A DNA stretch of 64,000 nt from Candidatus Poribacteria bacterium (lineage in GTDB: Bacteria; Poribacteria; WGA-4E; PCPOR2b): assembly GCA_003635265.1 (NCBI GenBank), contig PYIZ01000009.1, positions 153,591-217,590 on the forward strand, in the 5' to 3' direction. A program made the position numbers and the translations under genes. Below, in pieces: positions 7,960-16,247 of the stretch. The notes under the pieces are model-generated. The model was not told the origin of the DNA. It worked only from the letters and a program-made list of their open reading frames with translations, and did not search any database. Position 1 is the stretch's first letter; each line of letters starts with the position of its first letter.

Positions 7960-8046
7960 ATGAGCGAAAGAGATATGAGTTTGTCTGCCTTGCCTGATGG
8001 GTGGAGATGGCTGATTTTGGATAGGTGCTTCCAGCTCACCTTTTGA
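7960..8046 (+). pseudogene. HsdS N-terminal remnant (type I specificity subunit)
   Basis: This is a 28-residue open frame, MSERDMSLSALPDGWRWLIL then a short tail and TGA. LP-x-GWRW followed by a hydrophobic stretch is the classic opening of HsdS target-recognition domains. The frame stops where the first recognition domain should continue, and nothing HsdS-like follows. AGAGGG lies upstream, so a short peptide could still be made. Together with the HsdR stub at 6714 it brackets a decayed type I system. The evidence is a short motif, hence the moderate confidence. Confidence 0.55.
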
Positions 8047-8078
8047 CTCAGGCTCATGCTCATGGCTTTGCCTCACGT

Positions 8079-8702
8079 TCATTTTTCACCTGACGCCACG
8101 AATATGTTGACGCTAGCAGACTGACTCCCACCATCGGATTGAGCGCAGCACTGTTCACCCACACAGTCTATAGTCACACGCCGAAGCCCTGCATCTGTAA
8201 ACCATCCTCGAATATGACCTCTATCGAAACCGAGCCAACGATCGTGATGTTCATCTCTCAGAAATTCAGAGGTATGATTATCCAGATCTGTAATCACCAG
8301 TGTCCCGCTTGGCTTCAAAATCCGCGCCATCTCCTTGATTGCTATCGGTGGTCTTTCGACATGATGGAGATACATATTGGCAAAGGCGTAATCCACGGAG
8401 TCATCGGGAATCGGTAACTGCTCTGCCTTGCCACAACGGTAGTCAATATCGGCGGTATTAGCGAACTTCCTTTTCATTTTTGATAGCATCGCTTCGGACT
8501 GATCGACGGCAATCACATGCAGCCCAGCCCGAATCAACCCTTCAGTGATGAAACCGCTACCGCAGCCAATATCCGCAGCGATGTCGCCCGCTTGTACGGC
8601 GGCGGTAGCAAGTGCCCGGTCTCTGACTTTCTCCGAATAGAGATTCGCTTGAAGGTTATCCCATTGGTCCGCAACCTGATCAAAATAATCCTTACTACTC
8701 AT
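8079..8702 (-). CDS. Class I SAM-dependent methyltransferase (UbiE/type-11 like)
   Basis: This 207-residue methyltransferase carries motif I ADIGCGSGFITEGLIRAG near residue 40, the acidic loop VIAVDQSEAML, a YAFANMYLHHV motif and a VITDLDNH motif. Members act on small molecules, quinones or metal species. GAGG precedes the ATG, and it starts 5 bp after the trpG stop, making it the last gene of the hisI-trp transcription unit. Its acceptor is unknown. The location means its expression would follow tryptophan control if the attenuator upstream of hisI governs the whole operon. Confidence 0.78.
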   Translation of the reverse strand: MSSKDYFDQVADQWDNLQANLYSEKVRDRALATAAVQAGDIAADIGCGSGFITEGLIRAGLHVIAVDQSEAMLSKMKRKFANTADIDYRCGKAEQLPIPDDSVDYAFANMYLHHVERPPIAIKEMARILKPSGTLVITDLDNHTSEFLRDEHHDRWLGFDRGHIRGWFTDAGLRRVTIDCVGEQCCAQSDGGSQSASVNIFVASGEK

Positions 8703-8707
8703 CGGTT

Positions 8708-9271
8708 TTACCTCTTCAAAAAATTCTCCAACAGTTTTTTTCCCTCAACGGTCAAAATCGACTCTGGATGGAACTGCACCCCCCAGATCGGGTAGTCTGT
8801 GTGCCGAAATCCCATAATTTCGTCTTGGAGTGTCCACGCGGTGAGTTCGAGACAATCCGGGAGTGTCTCCTTTTTCACAATGAGGGAGTGGTAGCGTGTC
8901 GCCTCAAACGGGTTTTCGAGGTCGTCGAAAATCTGCTTGCCGTTGTGATGGATCATTGACGTTTTGCCGTGCATCAGCCGTTCGGCGCGAACGACATCGC
9001 CGCCAAAGACATCGCCGATACACTGATGCCCCAAGCAGACGCCGAGAAGGGGCACACGCCCGGCAAATTGACGGATCAGATCGCAGGAGATGCCCGCTTC
9101 CCGTGGCGTGCAGGGACCCGGCGATATGACAATCTTTTCAGGGGCGAGATCCTCTATCTGGTCGAGCGTGATTTTGTCGTTGCGATGCACAACAAGATTC
9201 GCTCCCAACTCGCCGAGATATTGCACGAGGTTGTAGGTGAATGAATCGTAATTGTCAATCATGAGTATCAT
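8708..9271 (-). CDS. trpG: Anthranilate synthase component II, glutamine amidotransferase (TrpG/PabA)
   Basis: This 187-residue class I glutamine amidotransferase supplies ammonia from glutamine to TrpE for anthranilate formation. The catalytic triad is C79 in LLGVCLGHQ, with H168 and E170 in GVQFHPES. Length matches stand-alone TrpG/PabA. AGGAGA lies upstream. It is separated from trpE by one methyltransferase-like gene, all on the minus strand. TrpG may also serve as PabA for folate synthesis in bacteria with one copy, and this window shows no pabB to decide. Confidence 0.92.
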   Translation of the reverse strand: MILMIDNYDSFTYNLVQYLGELGANLVVHRNDKITLDQIEDLAPEKIVISPGPCTPREAGISCDLIRQFAGRVPLLGVCLGHQCIGDVFGGDVVRAERLMHGKTSMIHHNGKQIFDDLENPFEATRYHSLIVKKETLPDCLELTAWTLQDEIMGFRHTDYPIWGVQFHPESILTVEGKKLLENFLKR

Positions 9272-9282
9272 GGGTTCTTCTC

Positions 9283-9969
9283 CTAACCGTTTCTGCGGAT
9301 TCTCATCATCTCATTGCCGCCTTTCTGGAATTCATAAGGCACGCGACAAATATCAACCGTAAATCCAGCTTCCGAAAAATGCGATTGAATCGGTGCAACG
9401 TAGGACGATTTCTCGCAATTCAACGTCAACAGCGGGAAAATTCGCACCTCTTGAGAAACGCGACAGAGTTCCTGTATAGAATCCCGATGAAAATCGAAAG
9501 ATAGTTGAACAGAATATAGAAAGAACAGATGCGAGCAGAGTGCTAAATCGAACTGGCAATCGGTGAAATTGAGTGTGGGCAGAGACGCAGGCAGATAACG
9601 TCCTTGCATCTTTCCCGCCTCAAAATCTTCCAGAAACTTCCTCATGGTTTCAAGACGGTAGTGCCCCCAATGCGCTGGATCCGAAAAGAAATCCCAAACG
9701 AAGTTGTCGGACTTCCGCTCCACTTGAGAGATCATGTTATCGTAGTTCTCTTCAATTCTCCGCTCGATCTGTGCTCTTGAAAACGAGTAGATCGGATCAA
9801 CTGACAGAACCGTATGCCCCAAGGTGTTCATCTCGGTGTTAAAACTGGCAGGTCCGTCACCGACGCCGAGGATCCGTAAGTTCAGTTCCTCAGCCGAGAG
9901 ATTGAACATCTGCGTGTACTCTTGCAGCGATCTTCCCCAAGGGATAACTTTATTAAGTGTTACGCTCAC
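9283..9969 (-). CDS. SAM-methyltransferase-like protein embedded between trpE and trpG
   Basis: This 228-residue protein starts at a GTG with AGGAGG 7 nt upstream. [33 protein letters not shown] resembles a SAM-binding motif I plus the acidic end of strand beta2. [13 protein letters not shown] sits where motif IV of class I methyltransferases lies. The C-terminus is unlike the methyltransferases at 1377 and 8079. It lies 21 bp after trpE and 11 bp before trpG, so it is co-transcribed with tryptophan genes. I do not know a role for such a protein in tryptophan synthesis. Function unassigned. Confidence 0.65.
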   Translation of the reverse strand: MSVTLNKVIPWGRSLQEYTQMFNLSAEELNLRILGVGDGPASFNTEMNTLGHTVLSVDPIYSFSRAQIERRIEENYDNMISQVERKSDNFVWDFFSDPAHWGHYRLETMRKFLEDFEAGKMQGRYLPASLPTLNFTDCQFDLALCSHLFFLYSVQLSFDFHRDSIQELCRVSQEVRIFPLLTLNCEKSSYVAPIQSHFSEAGFTVDICRVPYEFQKGGNEMMRIRRNG

Positions 9970-9990
9970 GGTTTGCCTCCTATCGTCGAT

Positions 9991-11475
9991 CTACTCTAAT
10001 CCCGCTTCAGCGAGTTCAATGGCTCTTAACACCGCTCGTGCCTTGTTGATCGTTTCTTCATACTCCGTTTCGGGCACAGAGTCTGCGACGATGCCACCTC
10101 CCGCTTGGACGTAGGCGATTCCGTCTTTGACGACGAGCGTGCGAATCGTGATTGCTGTATCCGCGTTTCCGGAGAAACTGAAGTAGCCGACGGCTCCGCC
10201 GTAAGGTCCTCGCCGCGTCGGTTCAAGTTCATCGATAATCTCCATCGCCCGGATCTTGGGTGCACCGGACAACGTCCCAGCGGGCAAGCAGGCGCGAATC
10301 ACATCGTAAGGGGTTTGCCCTTCGCGCAACTCTCCGATAACGTGCGAAACAATGTGCATCACGTGTGAGTACCGTTCGACTACCATCATCTCACTCACAC
10401 GCACCGTGTGGTATTCGCAAACACGCCCCAAGTCGTTGCGTCCGAGATCAACGAGCATGACGTGCTCTGCTCGTTCCTTCGGATCCGCAAGCAGTTCCGT
10501 CCCCAATGCCTCATCTTCGGCTGGAGTCGCTCCACGTGGGCGGGTTCCTGCGATTGGGCGCATCTCCGCAACACTGTCCTCAACGCGCACCATCATCTCA
10601 GGTGAGGCACCCGCAATCTGGAGTTCATCAAACTTGAGGTAGAACATATAAGGTGAGGGGTTCACGGTACGCAAAGCACGATACGCATCGAATGTATCGA
10701 CCGATATCGGCACGCTAAAACGTTGCGATGGCACAACCTGAATGATGTCCCCTGCGGCGATATACTCCTTCGCTCGAAGGACAACCTGATGGTAATCCTC
10801 CTTCGTGAAGTTTGAAGTGACAGGCACACCGCTTGGACGGGCAGCTGGCTTATTGGTATAATTCATCAACAGCGGCTGCTTGAGTTTAGCGATGAGTTCA
10901 TCAATCTGATCAAGTGCTTTTTCATAGGCTTGGTCAATATCGCCGTTGATGTGGGCGTTGGCGACCACCTTTATCTGATGGTTCACATGGTCAAATACAA
11001 GCAGGGTATCGGTGACCATGAAAAAGCAATCGGGTAGCTCGCGATCATCTTCGGTGGTGTCGGGGAGTTCTTCGACGTAACGCACCATGTCGTAGTTCAG
11101 GTAGCCGACCGCCCCACCGTGAAACCGCGGCAATCCCTCGACCTCAACGGGTTGGTAGTGAGTCATCAACTCTTCAAGTACCTCTAGCGGGTCTTCGGTT
11201 TCCTGTTCAACCGTCTCTCCGGTGCGAAGGTCATCAATCTGGACTAGATCGCCCTTGCCCCTAAGTAGGATTGATGGGTCACTGCCAAGGAACGAGTATC
11301 GAGCGACGTGTTCGCCGCCTTCGACGCTCTCCAACAAGAATGCGTGATCGTTCCCTCCGATTTTGTAAAACGCGGACACAGGTGTTTCCATATCCGCCAG
11401 CATCGTCTTGTAGACGGGAATCAAGTTTCCGTGTTGCGCTTTTTCTCTAAAATCTTCTAGGTTTGGGTAATACAT
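9991..11475 (-). CDS. trpE: Anthranilate synthase component I
   Basis: This 494-residue TrpE converts chorismate plus ammonia to anthranilate, the first committed step of tryptophan synthesis. The N-terminal LLESVEGG segment is the site associated with tryptophan feedback binding. The C-terminal chorismate-binding domain shows PIAGTRPRG, DLGRNDLGRVC and AGGGIVADS. Length and motifs are full and normal. AAGGAGA precedes the ATG. It lies 20 bp after hisI. Its partner TrpG is encoded one gene downstream. Regulation by transcription attenuation is supported by the leader and terminator upstream of hisI. Confidence 0.95.
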   Translation of the reverse strand: MYYPNLEDFREKAQHGNLIPVYKTMLADMETPVSAFYKIGGNDHAFLLESVEGGEHVARYSFLGSDPSILLRGKGDLVQIDDLRTGETVEQETEDPLEVLEELMTHYQPVEVEGLPRFHGGAVGYLNYDMVRYVEELPDTTEDDRELPDCFFMVTDTLLVFDHVNHQIKVVANAHINGDIDQAYEKALDQIDELIAKLKQPLLMNYTNKPAARPSGVPVTSNFTKEDYHQVVLRAKEYIAAGDIIQVVPSQRFSVPISVDTFDAYRALRTVNPSPYMFYLKFDELQIAGASPEMMVRVEDSVAEMRPIAGTRPRGATPAEDEALGTELLADPKERAEHVMLVDLGRNDLGRVCEYHTVRVSEMMVVERYSHVMHIVSHVIGELREGQTPYDVIRACLPAGTLSGAPKIRAMEIIDELEPTRRGPYGGAVGYFSFSGNADTAITIRTLVVKDGIAYVQAGGGIVADSVPETEYEETINKARAVLRAIELAEAGLE

Positions 11476-11495
11476 GGAAGTCTCCTTAAAAACTA

Positions 11496-11876
11496 TCAGT
11501 ATACTGCATCTGGGTCAAAAACCTTTTCACCAACGATGCGCGTAGAGTTGCCATCGGGGGAGACTTCCCGAAAGAAGCAGGAACGGTAGCCGACGTGGCA
11601 CGCCCCGCCTTTCTGTTCGACTTTGATTAGTAGCGCATCGGCATCGCAATCAAAGGCGACCGTTCGCACGGTTTGCGTGTGCCCTGAAGTCTCCCCCTTG
11701 ATCCAGTATTCCTGGCGGGAGCGGCTCCAGAAGCAGACACGCCCTGATTCGAGTGTTTTCCGCACAGCCTCACGGTTCATGTAGCCGACCATGAGAACCT
11801 CTTTGTTTTCATCATCCTGTATAATGGCAGGAATTAAACCGTTCTGATCGGTCTTGAGTTGATTTAGGATTTCCAT
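11496..11876 (-). CDS. hisI: Phosphoribosyl-AMP cyclohydrolase
   Basis: HisI opens the purine ring of phosphoribosyl-AMP in histidine synthesis. Key segments are [17 protein letters not shown] and the zinc/metal residues in FDCDADALL and [10 protein letters not shown]. The protein is HisI only; there is no C-terminal HisE domain. I chose the ATG at 11876 because AGGAGA lies just upstream, whereas a start at 11894 would put the ribosome site inside the gene. It is the first structural gene after the attenuator and is followed by trpE. The pairing of a histidine and a tryptophan gene matches the mixed His and Trp codons in the leader peptide. Confidence 0.92.
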   Translation of the reverse strand: MEILNQLKTDQNGLIPAIIQDDENKEVLMVGYMNREAVRKTLESGRVCFWSRSRQEYWIKGETSGHTQTVRTVAFDCDADALLIKVEQKGGACHVGYRSCFFREVSPDGNSTRIVGEKVFDPDAVY

Positions 11877-11907
11877 TTTTTCTCCTCGCTTCACAGAAAA
11901 TAGGCAG

Positions 11908-11951
11908 AAAAAAAGCCGTAGACAATCAGGGTCGTATGCCTACGGCTTTGG
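11908..11951 (-). terminator. Transcription attenuator of the hisI-trp operon
   Basis: Reading the minus strand, AAAGCCGTAG (11949-11940) pairs perfectly with CTACGGCTTT (11921-11912) across an 18-nt loop. A run of T follows, ending at about 11908. This is an intrinsic terminator placed between the leader peptide and hisI. An alternative helix is possible: CTTTGG (11972-11967) with CCAAAG (11951-11946), which would occupy the 5' arm and act as antiterminator. Further upstream, GGCACTG over the Trp codons (12027-12021) can partly pair with CAGTGTGCC (11996-11988). Confidence 0.85.
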
Positions 11952-11974
11952 TTTATAGATATGAGTCCAAAGGT

Positions 11975-12076
11975 TTATCTCAGCAAAGGCACACTGCTCC
12001 CCTCAACACGATGCCACCACCAGTGCCAATGATGAGATGCGATTTGAAATTGTGGTTGTCGGTTCAGGGTTTGCAT
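11975..12076 (-). CDS. trpL: Leader peptide with His and Trp codon run (TrpL-like)
   Basis: This is a 33-residue leader ORF, too short for ordinary gene calling. Residues 15-22 read HHWHWWWH: four Trp codons (17, 19, 20, 21) and four His codons (15, 16, 18, 22), encoded at 12034-12011. AAAGG lies 5 nt before the ATG. A promoter lies 37-66 bp upstream and a terminator hairpin starts 24 bp after the stop. This is the classic attenuation layout: ribosome stalling at scarce Trp-tRNA, and perhaps His-tRNA, would favour the antiterminator and expression of hisI and trpE. Dual amino acid sensing is my inference. Confidence 0.88.
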   Translation of the reverse strand: MQTLNRQPQFQIASHHWHWWWHRVEGSSVPLLR

Positions 12077-12112
12077 AGTACCTTTCAACTTCCTATTCCT
12101 CAGATTGTGTAA

Positions 12113-12142
12113 AGCATATCACAATTCCAGTTTCGGTGTCAA
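12113..12142 (-). promoter_or_regulatory. Sigma-70-like promoter of the trpL-hisI-trpE operon
   Basis: On the minus strand TTGACA (12142-12137) is followed after 18 bp by TATGCT (12118-12113). It precedes the leader peptide ATG by about 37 bp. It lies in the intergenic space after the sugar isomerase-like gene, so the operon has its own start. Confidence 0.75.
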
Positions 12143-12163
12143 GAAAAATCCGATGCGGTGTTC

Positions 12164-12976
12164 TCACCCGACCAACGGCTGCAAAAACTCGATGCTTCGA
12201 CGTGCAATTGTTTCTGGGTCTGGCTCAAAGTTGAAGACCTCGGTTGAAAGGTAACCTGTGTAATTGATTTCCTTCAATGCCTCAATGATTGGTGGGTAAT
12301 CCACATTACCTGAACCGGGGAGATATCCGTTATCGTCGTTGGTGTGAAAGTGTGCCACGTGTTCGGCGTATTTGCGGATTTGCGTGGGCATGTCCAAGTT
12401 TTCGGCTGCTGTACTCGTTACATCAAGAATAATCTGGAAATTCGGGTTATCAACCACTTGGACCATCTCTACCGCTGCCGCGGGTGTAGTGATGAAATTT
12501 GTGTGTTGGCTTGCCAACGGTTCCATGCACAGGAGGACCTCCTGTTCTTGAGCGAATTCTGCACACGCTGCGAAGGTTTCTTGGGCGTAGCCCCACGCCT
12601 GCTCTGGTGTCAGTGGATCCAGTACGTTGCGTTCATTGGGTGAACCGATGACCATGATCTTCCCACCCAGATCAGCACAACACGAAATCAGGGCGAAAAA
12701 ATAATCTCGTGTTTTCTCGCGGATATCTCCGTCGGGGTGATTGACGTGCAGTCCCTTTGGCGAGACCAGCAGCCAGTGAAGTCCGGCGATCTCGATTTTC
12801 GCTGTATCCGCTGCTTTTCGGATGCGATCCCTTTCGGTTTGGCTGATGTCCACCACCGATTCCGCGAGCGTGAAAGGTGCAAGCTCTACCGCATCGTAGC
12901 CGAGTTTGGCAGCGCACAGAAAGACATCTTCGATCCGCCAATCCTCAAACATTTCGTTGCAGATAGCCAGTTTCAT
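12164..12976 (-). CDS. Sugar phosphate isomerase/epimerase-like TIM-barrel protein
   Basis: This is a 270-residue protein of the xylose-isomerase-like AP-endonuclease-2 fold. Typical segments are FEDWRIEDVFLCAAKLGYDAVELAPF, LHWLL, CMEPL with a metal-binding Glu, ILDVTST, HFHTNDD with His/Asp ligands, and GYLSTEVFNF with a C-terminal Glu. AGGAG lies upstream. Family members isomerise or dehydrate keto-sugars and inositols. It stands just upstream of the trp promoter on the same strand and about 130 bp downstream of ubiX. A repeat element (12996-13105) fills the gap. Substrate unknown. Confidence 0.82.
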   Translation of the reverse strand: MKLAICNEMFEDWRIEDVFLCAAKLGYDAVELAPFTLAESVVDISQTERDRIRKAADTAKIEIAGLHWLLVSPKGLHVNHPDGDIREKTRDYFFALISCCADLGGKIMVIGSPNERNVLDPLTPEQAWGYAQETFAACAEFAQEQEVLLCMEPLASQHTNFITTPAAAVEMVQVVDNPNFQIILDVTSTAAENLDMPTQIRKYAEHVAHFHTNDDNGYLPGSGNVDYPPIIEALKEINYTGYLSTEVFNFEPDPETIARRSIEFLQPLVG

Positions 12977-12995
12977 GATCTACTCCTGATTCCAC

Positions 12996-13105
12996 CTATG
13001 GTGGATTTTGGAATTAATGAGACACTCCAAATCGGCGCAGTTGGAAACAGCGCCTACCAAACATGGAGAGCGAAAGTGTTTATTTATTTTTAGAATTCAC
13101 TATAA
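12996..13105. repeat. Inverted-repeat element copy A (MITE-like)
   Basis: A 110-bp unit has imperfect terminal inverted repeats of about 30 bp: CTATGGTGGATTTTGGAATT on the left and, read inward from the right, TTATAGTGAATTCTAAAAAT. The interior holds a 28-bp hairpin core (13033-13060) with arms GGCGCAGTT and AACAGCGCC. The same termini occur at 39303-39457, where the identical 28-bp core is in the opposite orientation. No coding capacity. Confidence 0.75.
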
Positions 13106-13702
13106 TTACAGATCTTCCTTCCACCGCTGGATGAGATCCGTTTCGATGTCAAACTGATCAAGGGTCTTCGTGATGACGAAATTAATCATATCATCAACCG
13201 TTTTGGGGAAATGGTAAAAACCGGGCATGGCAGGCAACACCACCACGCCGAGTTGGGATAGCTTGAGCATATTTTCGAGATGGATGGCACTGAGCGGCGT
13301 TTCTCTTGGCACAAGGACCAGTTTACGCCGCTCTTTGATGCAGACATCGGCGGCACGTTGGATGAGGTTTCGGGAGATGCCCGCTGCTATTGCGCCGATC
13401 GTTCCCATGCTGCACGGTGCGACGACCATACCCGTAGTGCGGAAGGAACCGCTGGCAATTGACGCTCCGATGTCGGATTGGTGGTGGTAAATCACCTGAT
13501 CCGATGAATAGCCGATGAGGGAGTCAAGGCGGAAATTGTCCAGATCTACGCGGAGCTGCAATTCTTCCCACAACGCCCTTGCGCCGGAGTCGGAAATCGT
13601 CAGGTGGATTTCATAGTCATCGCATCGGGTGAGGGTTTCCAACAAACGCACACCGTAGATGACGGCACTCGCCCCCGTTATCCCGACAATTATACGTTTC
13701 AA
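13106..13702 (-). CDS. ubiX: UbiX-like flavin prenyltransferase
   Basis: This 198-residue flavoprotein attaches a dimethylallyl group to FMN, producing the prenyl-FMN cofactor for UbiD-type decarboxylases. The N-terminus GITGASAVIYGVRLLETL and the VAPCSMGTIGAIAAGISRNLIQRAADV stretch are diagnostic. The gene starts at TTG, with GGAGG six bases upstream. It is 14 bp after the LarA-like gene. No ubiD is visible in the window. The prenyl-FMN could serve ubiquinone or menaquinone synthesis or an aromatic decarboxylase elsewhere. Confidence 0.88.
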   Translation of the reverse strand: MKRIIVGITGASAVIYGVRLLETLTRCDDYEIHLTISDSGARALWEELQLRVDLDNFRLDSLIGYSSDQVIYHHQSDIGASIASGSFRTTGMVVAPCSMGTIGAIAAGISRNLIQRAADVCIKERRKLVLVPRETPLSAIHLENMLKLSQLGVVVLPAMPGFYHFPKTVDDMINFVITKTLDQFDIETDLIQRWKEDL

Positions 13703-13716
13703 GCAATCCTCCCGGT

Positions 13717-14976
13717 TTATTCATGAAACGGTGGTAGGTTGCCGTCGGCATTAAAGGCTAAAGGCTTCAGTTCGCCGGTAACTTCCAGATCTGTGCGGAA
13801 TTTTGCGTCTTCAAGCAGGGCTTCGGAGATATCCACTTCCCCCAAACCGAGTGTGCTTTCAATTCGCACTACTTTTGATTCTTCAGGCGGAGTTAGTCCA
13901 ACTGTGTTCAGTGCGACCTCGATAGCCTCTCTGTCTGTATCGTAGTAGAAGGGTGTTTTCGACTTCTGCGGTCCCATCCCGGTGATGCCGTTCATGTAGG
14001 TTGCGTGCCGATCCATCTTTTCCACAAGACGTGTCGTGGTGAAGTCTGCCAACCCAACGCCTGTTGCGTTGCCGTCGCTATCGTCGGTCAGATCTCGGAC
14101 AAAGATTCGCACAATCGCCGGCTTCTCTGGCTCTGGTTCAAGGATCTGCATCATTCGACCGATGATGTTTGTATCCATACCCGTCCCGCTGATGTTTTTG
14201 CCCATCCAATCCACGATTAAGAGGTCAAAGGCATCGAACGGAAGACGTCCCATCAACGACTTGGATTCGACGAGGAGTTCACGTTCGCGACGCGTGATCT
14301 CGTCGGCGCGCATCGCGGCGACCCTTGCCGTCTGTTCGTGTGCGTTTTCGACCAATCCAACGCCAAAACCAACTTTCCCGGCATCTATGAGCAAGCCGGT
14401 AACGGTCCGGATGATATGCTCAAATCCGTAGTGGAAGAAGGCGCGGTGGTACATATTCGCACCGTGCTGTTTGCCGAACCCAATCGTCAACATCTTCAGG
14501 GTGCCGCTCTCAACCGTGCCTCTGAAATCGGTGTGAGCTTTGATCCGATTGATTGGGACGATGTGATCCGCGTTGGCGGCGTGGGTATCAAGGAATACCG
14601 GCAACTCGTCGGCGGTCTGACCGATTTCAACAACCTCCATTGTTGCCTTGATCGGTACACCGACCGTCTCTTCGGTGACGCCGTAATGTTCTAGTACGGC
14701 TCGCTGTCCTTCTGCGGTTGCGCCGCCATGGCTCCCCATCGCTGGTACAACAAACGGGTTTGCACCGATGTCCTTGAGGTAATCTGCTGTTGCTTTAATG
14801 ACGACGGCGATGTTAGCAACCCCGCGGCTGCCGCCACCGATAGCGACGGTATCTCCTTTGCCGATAATTGATGCCGTGCCGATCTGGTCCAGTTCCTCTT
14901 TAACCGCTGCGGGCAGATCTGCGACGACGGGAGCATCAAAATGTTGTTTTATACGAACCATTCTTGGTAGTGCCAT
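13717..14976 (-). CDS. LarA-like (DUF2088) protein, nickel-pincer racemase family
   Basis: This 419-residue protein resembles the N-terminal catalytic domain of lactate racemase LarA. It shows GGGSRGVANIAVVIKA near residue 50, AMGSHGGATAEGQRAVLEHYG near 85-105, RIKAHTDFRGTVESGTLKML near 145, and GKQHG. LarA uses a nickel pincer nucleotide to epimerise 2-hydroxyacids. The LarB/LarC/LarE maturation genes are not in the window. GGAGG lies 9 bp upstream of the ATG. It is followed directly by ubiX. The actual substrate is unknown; related DUF2088 proteins epimerise various 2-hydroxyacids. Confidence 0.75.
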   Translation of the reverse strand: MALPRMVRIKQHFDAPVVADLPAAVKEELDQIGTASIIGKGDTVAIGGGSRGVANIAVVIKATADYLKDIGANPFVVPAMGSHGGATAEGQRAVLEHYGVTEETVGVPIKATMEVVEIGQTADELPVFLDTHAANADHIVPINRIKAHTDFRGTVESGTLKMLTIGFGKQHGANMYHRAFFHYGFEHIIRTVTGLLIDAGKVGFGVGLVENAHEQTARVAAMRADEITRRERELLVESKSLMGRLPFDAFDLLIVDWMGKNISGTGMDTNIIGRMMQILEPEPEKPAIVRIFVRDLTDDSDGNATGVGLADFTTTRLVEKMDRHATYMNGITGMGPQKSKTPFYYDTDREAIEVALNTVGLTPPEESKVVRIESTLGLGEVDISEALLEDAKFRTDLEVTGELKPLAFNADGNLPPFHE

Positions 14977-15042
14977 TGATTCATTCCTCCATATCTTTGA
15001 AATGTTGATACCATGTTACCAGAAGTTAAGGTAAATAACAAG

Positions 15043-15100
15043 AGAGAAATACATGATGCGTGAAACGTGATGCGTGAAAGACATTTGTTCATTAGTGAAC
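15043..15100. repeat. Short imperfect ATGCGTGAAA-type repeats
   Basis: The sequence contains two near copies of a GATGCGTGAAA unit in tandem, followed by the near-palindrome TTCATTAGTGAA. Related CGTAAT-type units form an imperfect inverted pair at 27615-27700. No function assigned. Confidence 0.45.
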
Positions 15101-15184
15101 TAGTGAGCTAAATTGGTTTCTGTTGTACAATTTCTTAACATGAGCGAAGGTAAAAGTCAATTCGTCCGGCTGGTCATAGATGGT

Positions 15185-16204
15185 CTAAAATGTTCGTCCG
15201 CTCGCTTGGATGAATGGTTTGAGTTCTTTAACCAACTGCCGGAATTTGTCTGGACGAAGCGATTGCGCGCCATCGGACAACGCGTTTTCAGGATCCGGAT
15301 GAACTTCAATCATCAGTCCGTCCGCCCCTGCGGCGACCGCAGCCTTTGCCATTGGATTGACATATTCCCAATGTCCTGTCCCGTGGCTCGGATCAGCGAT
15401 GATGGGCAGGTGACTCATCTTCTTGATTACCGGAATTGCGTTCAGGTCAAAGGTGTTCCGTGTCGCCGTTTCAAAGGTACGGATGCCTCGCTCGCACAGG
15501 ATAACGTTGTAATTCCCTTCGGAAAGAATGTATTCCGCTGAAAGCAGAAGTTCATTGATTTCCGACATCATGCCCCGTTTGAGCATTACGGGCTTTTTCG
15601 TTTCACTGAGGCGTGAGAGGAGTCCGTAGTTCTGCATATTCCGTGCGCCGATTTGGATGATGTCGGTATATTGTTCAACAAGCCGGAGATCGTGGCTATC
15701 CATCAATTCTGTGATGATCAAGAGTCCTGTTTTGTCTCGTGCTTCGGCGAGGTATTGCAGTCCTTCCTCCCCAAGTCCCTGAAAGCTATACGGCGATGTG
15801 CGCGGCTTGAACGCTCCACCCCGCAGGATTTGCGCGCCAGATTCTTTGACGATTTCTGCCGATTCCAAAATCTGCTCCCGACTTTCAACGGAGCAGGGAC
15901 CTGCCATCAGGATTAACGTTTCACCACCGATTTCGACATCTCCGATCTGTATCTTCGTTCTTTCGCCGGGGCGAATCTCGCTGCTTGAAAGCTTATACGG
16001 TTCTAGGATTGGTACAACCTTATTGACACCACGCATTGACTCCAACTGCTGCAACTCATGCTTGCCCCGTTCGTCCCCAATCGCTGCGATAACGGTACGC
16101 TCTGTGCCCTGAATCGGATGGGGTGTGTAGTTGAGTTCCCTGATTTGAGCGATAACAGCGTCAATAGATTGTTGTTCCGCTCCTGCTTTCATAACGATGA
16201 CCAT
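15185..16204 (-). CDS. aroF: 3-deoxy-7-phosphoheptulonate synthase (DAHP synthase, AroA-beta/KDO8P-like type)
   Basis: This 339-residue enzyme condenses phosphoenolpyruvate and erythrose 4-phosphate in the first step of the shikimate pathway. Residues 1-72 form a ferredoxin-like regulatory domain ([20 protein letters not shown]...). The catalytic barrel follows, with [50 protein letters not shown] and DPSHGTGHW. This domain order matches the Thermotoga-type allosteric enzyme. AAGGGG precedes the ATG. It is near the trp operon but has its own flanks, so it is functionally linked through chorismate rather than clearly co-transcribed. Confidence 0.93.
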   Translation of the reverse strand: MVIVMKAGAEQQSIDAVIAQIRELNYTPHPIQGTERTVIAAIGDERGKHELQQLESMRGVNKVVPILEPYKLSSSEIRPGERTKIQIGDVEIGGETLILMAGPCSVESREQILESAEIVKESGAQILRGGAFKPRTSPYSFQGLGEEGLQYLAEARDKTGLLIITELMDSHDLRLVEQYTDIIQIGARNMQNYGLLSRLSETKKPVMLKRGMMSEINELLLSAEYILSEGNYNVILCERGIRTFETATRNTFDLNAIPVIKKMSHLPIIADPSHGTGHWEYVNPMAKAAVAAGADGLMIEVHPDPENALSDGAQSLRPDKFRQLVKELKPFIQASGRTF

Positions 16205-16247
16205 GATGTATCCCCTTGATCAATCCGTTTCACCTTCTAGGAAAAGG

